From: Bacillota bacterium
GTDB taxonomy: Bacteria; Bacillota; Clostridia; Peptostreptococcales; Anaerovoracaceae
Assembly: GCA_017543805.1 (NCBI GenBank)
Contig: JAFYFK010000095.1
Coordinates: 1-5,156 of the forward strand
Length of the DNA: 5,156 nucleotides
Direction of reading: 5' to 3'
Made by a program: the position numbers and the translations under genes
Notes under the pieces: model-generated
What the model was told of the DNA's origin: nothing
Database searches by the model: none
Seen by the model: only the letters and a program-made list of their open reading frames with translations
Shown here: positions 3,936 to 5,156 of the stretch, one piece after another
How positions within the stretch are numbered: the stretch's first letter is position 1
Layout: the number at the start of each line of letters is the position of its first letter

Positions 3936-5156
3936 GCTTTTCGGGTCGATCCTCATAGATTCGGCCGAAGCGGAAAAGTCAATATCGAAGACCGGCGATC
4001 AGGCTGAGAAGACCGGCTCCAAGCTTGCAAACGGCATGAAGACCGCGGCTAAGTGGGGCGCGGCAGTCGTTTCTGCAGCTGTAGCCGTGGGCGGAGCGAT
4101 GGTCGCCGCTGCAAAAGACACGGCCAAGACTCTCGATGAGATAGATAAGGGCTCGCAGCGCATGAAGATCTCTGCGGAGTCCTATCAGGAGCTTGCTTAT
4201 GCGGCAAATCTCTCCGGCGTCGAGATGTCGACCCTGGAGAAGGCGGCCAAAAAGCTTGAGGGCACCGGCCAGGACCTCGACAGTGCCCTGGAGAGCATCA
4301 TGGGCTACGCGACGGCGGAAGAACGGGCTGCAGCTGCTGCAGAGCTGTTCGGAGACAGCGTCGCGTACCAGCTCACTCCCATGCTCAACGCAGGCGCGGA
4401 AGGCATGGCTGCGGCAAGACAGGAGGCGCGGGATCTCGGACTCGTTATGAGCGACGAGACTGTCGCGGCAGGCGCGTCCATGAACGACATGTTCGCGAAG
4501 GTGGGCGAAAGTATCAAGACCCTCAAGACTGGTCTTATGGCCGAGCTGATGCCCTACGTGCAGGAGATCCTTGAGTGGGTGATAGAAAACATCCCCGCAA
4601 TAAAAGAGACTGTCAGCAGCATCATGGCCGCGATCCTCCCGATCATAAAGACCGTGCTCGATTTCGTTATGACAGCCCTGCCGCCCCTGTTCGATCTCAT
4701 CAAAAAGCTGCTTGACTGGATAATGCCGTATCTCGAGCCTATACTCGACGCTATAGGGACCCTGCTTGATGCTCTGTTCGCGCTTCTGGAAGGAGATACG
4801 GACAAATTCGCAGAATATATCGTCGAGGCGCTTTCTTCGCTCGGAGAGGCGCTTTTTAAGATCGGAGAGGATGTTCTCAACGCCTTCTGGGACGGGCTTA
4901 AGAGCGTCTGGGAAAATATAAAGAGCTGGTTCTCCGGCGCCCTCGACTGGCTTGGGATCCAGGGGCAGAAAAAGCAGCCTTTTGCCCTCGGCGGCGTAAG
5001 CGGGTCTCATGCAGTCGGACTTCCGTATGTTCCGTATGACGGCTACGTGGCGGAGCTGCATAAGGGCGAAACGGTAATGAACGCCGGGCAGTCGCAGAAC
5101 ATGGTCGAGGATATCGTGAACGGCATCCGGGACAAAGTCTCCGGCGGCGTCCAGAC
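3922..5156 (+). CDS. Tail tape measure protein (3' partial)
   Basis: Sets tail length and is ejected ahead of the DNA. 411 complete codons are visible; the frame is open to the window end. The N-terminus MEIFKLFGSILIDSAEAEKS, then K-T-A-A-K-W-G-A-A (40-48), is the signature of tape measures of Firmicute siphophages. Residues 45-64 form a hydrophobic Ala/Val/Gly helix, and 86-112 (S-Y-Q-E-L-A-Y-A-A-N-L-S-G-V, then a Leu-Glu-Lys helix) is a conserved segment. An Ala-rich helix follows (132-142), then long hydrophobic and amphipathic helices (about 204-290) and Trp-rich helices (323-343). Residues 353-390 (F-A-L-G-G-V-S-G-S-H, G-L-P-Y-V-P-Y-D-G-Y and L-H-K-G-E-T-V-M) match a motif usually near the C-terminal end, so the protein is probably short for its class. 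The ATG overlaps the GT frame by 14 bases and has no good Shine-Dalgarno, suggesting coupling to GT translation. Confidence 0.9.
   Translation, partial: MEIFKLFGSILIDSAEAEKSISKTGDQAEKTGSKLANGMKTAAKWGAAVVSAAVAVGGAMVAAAKDTAKTLDEIDKGSQRMKISAESYQELAYAANLSGVEMSTLEKAAKKLEGTGQDLDSALESIMGYATAEERAAAAAELFGDSVAYQLTPMLNAGAEGMAAARQEARDLGLVMSDETVAAGASMNDMFAKVGESIKTLKTGLMAELMPYVQEILEWVIENIPAIKETVSSIMAAILPIIKTVLDFVMTALPPLFDLIKKLLDWIMPYLEPILDAIGTLLDALFALLEGDTDKFAEYIVEALSSLGEALFKIGEDVLNAFWDGLKSVWENIKSWFSGALDWLGIQGQKKQPFALGGVSGSHAVGLPYVPYDGYVAELHKGETVMNAGQSQNMVEDIVNGIRDKVSGGVQ

Noticed and set aside
3979..5061. 360-codon open frame on the minus strand opposite the tape measure gene
   Set aside because: It is a shadow of codon bias in the GC-rich tape measure gene. 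The product is rich in Arg, His and Cys without a domain pattern, and the + strand protein is a clear tape measure.

Overview
The window is a contiguous piece of the structural (late) module of a tailed siphovirus-type phage or prophage, all on the + strand. It runs from inside the major capsid protein to inside the tape measure protein. Strong AGGAGG-type ribosome binding sites, moderate-to-high GC with mixed AGG/AGA/CGC arginine codons, and the sequence style of the tail tube, chaperone and tape measure proteins suggest a phage of a Clostridia-type Firmicute (gut Lachnospiraceae/Oscillospiraceae style). The host assignment is inference; nothing here fixes the species. Lysogeny genes, integrase and att sites lie outside the window, so prophage and free phage cannot be told apart.

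Layout. 1-987: HK97-fold major capsid protein, 5' end cut by the window edge. 1012-1055: a strong intrinsic terminator right behind it. 1082-1708: a GT-A/family 2-like glycosyltransferase, the accessory gene of the window. 1719-2018, 2021-2329 and 2326-2682: neck genes (gp6/gp15-like connector, head closure protein, probable tail terminator), tightly packed with overlapping or nearly overlapping ends. 2692-3291: major tail tube protein. 3316-3663 and 3316-3935: tail assembly chaperone G and its -1 frameshift product GT. 3922-5156: tape measure protein, cut at the 3' end but apparently near its C-terminus.

How the genes work together. The capsid shell is closed at its portal vertex by the connector and the head closure protein. 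The tail tube polymerises around the tape measure with help from the G/GT chaperones and is capped by the tail terminator, and head and tail then join. The glycosyltransferase sits in the operon between shell and neck genes and may decorate a virion protein or a host glycan.

Main points of interest. (1) A complete, dnaX-like set of -1 frameshift signals in the tail chaperone gene: SD-like element, A AAT TTT heptamer and a hairpin six bases later. (2) The glycosyltransferase embedded in the capsid operon. (3) The terminator that splits the capsid gene from the rest. (4) A tape measure start that lacks a good SD and lies inside the frameshift-only reading frame, which could link tape measure dosage to frameshifting. 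I see no defence system, CRISPR array, tRNA or insertion sequence. Apart from the glycosyltransferase, the gene content is ordinary. There is no gene-free stretch over 300 bases.
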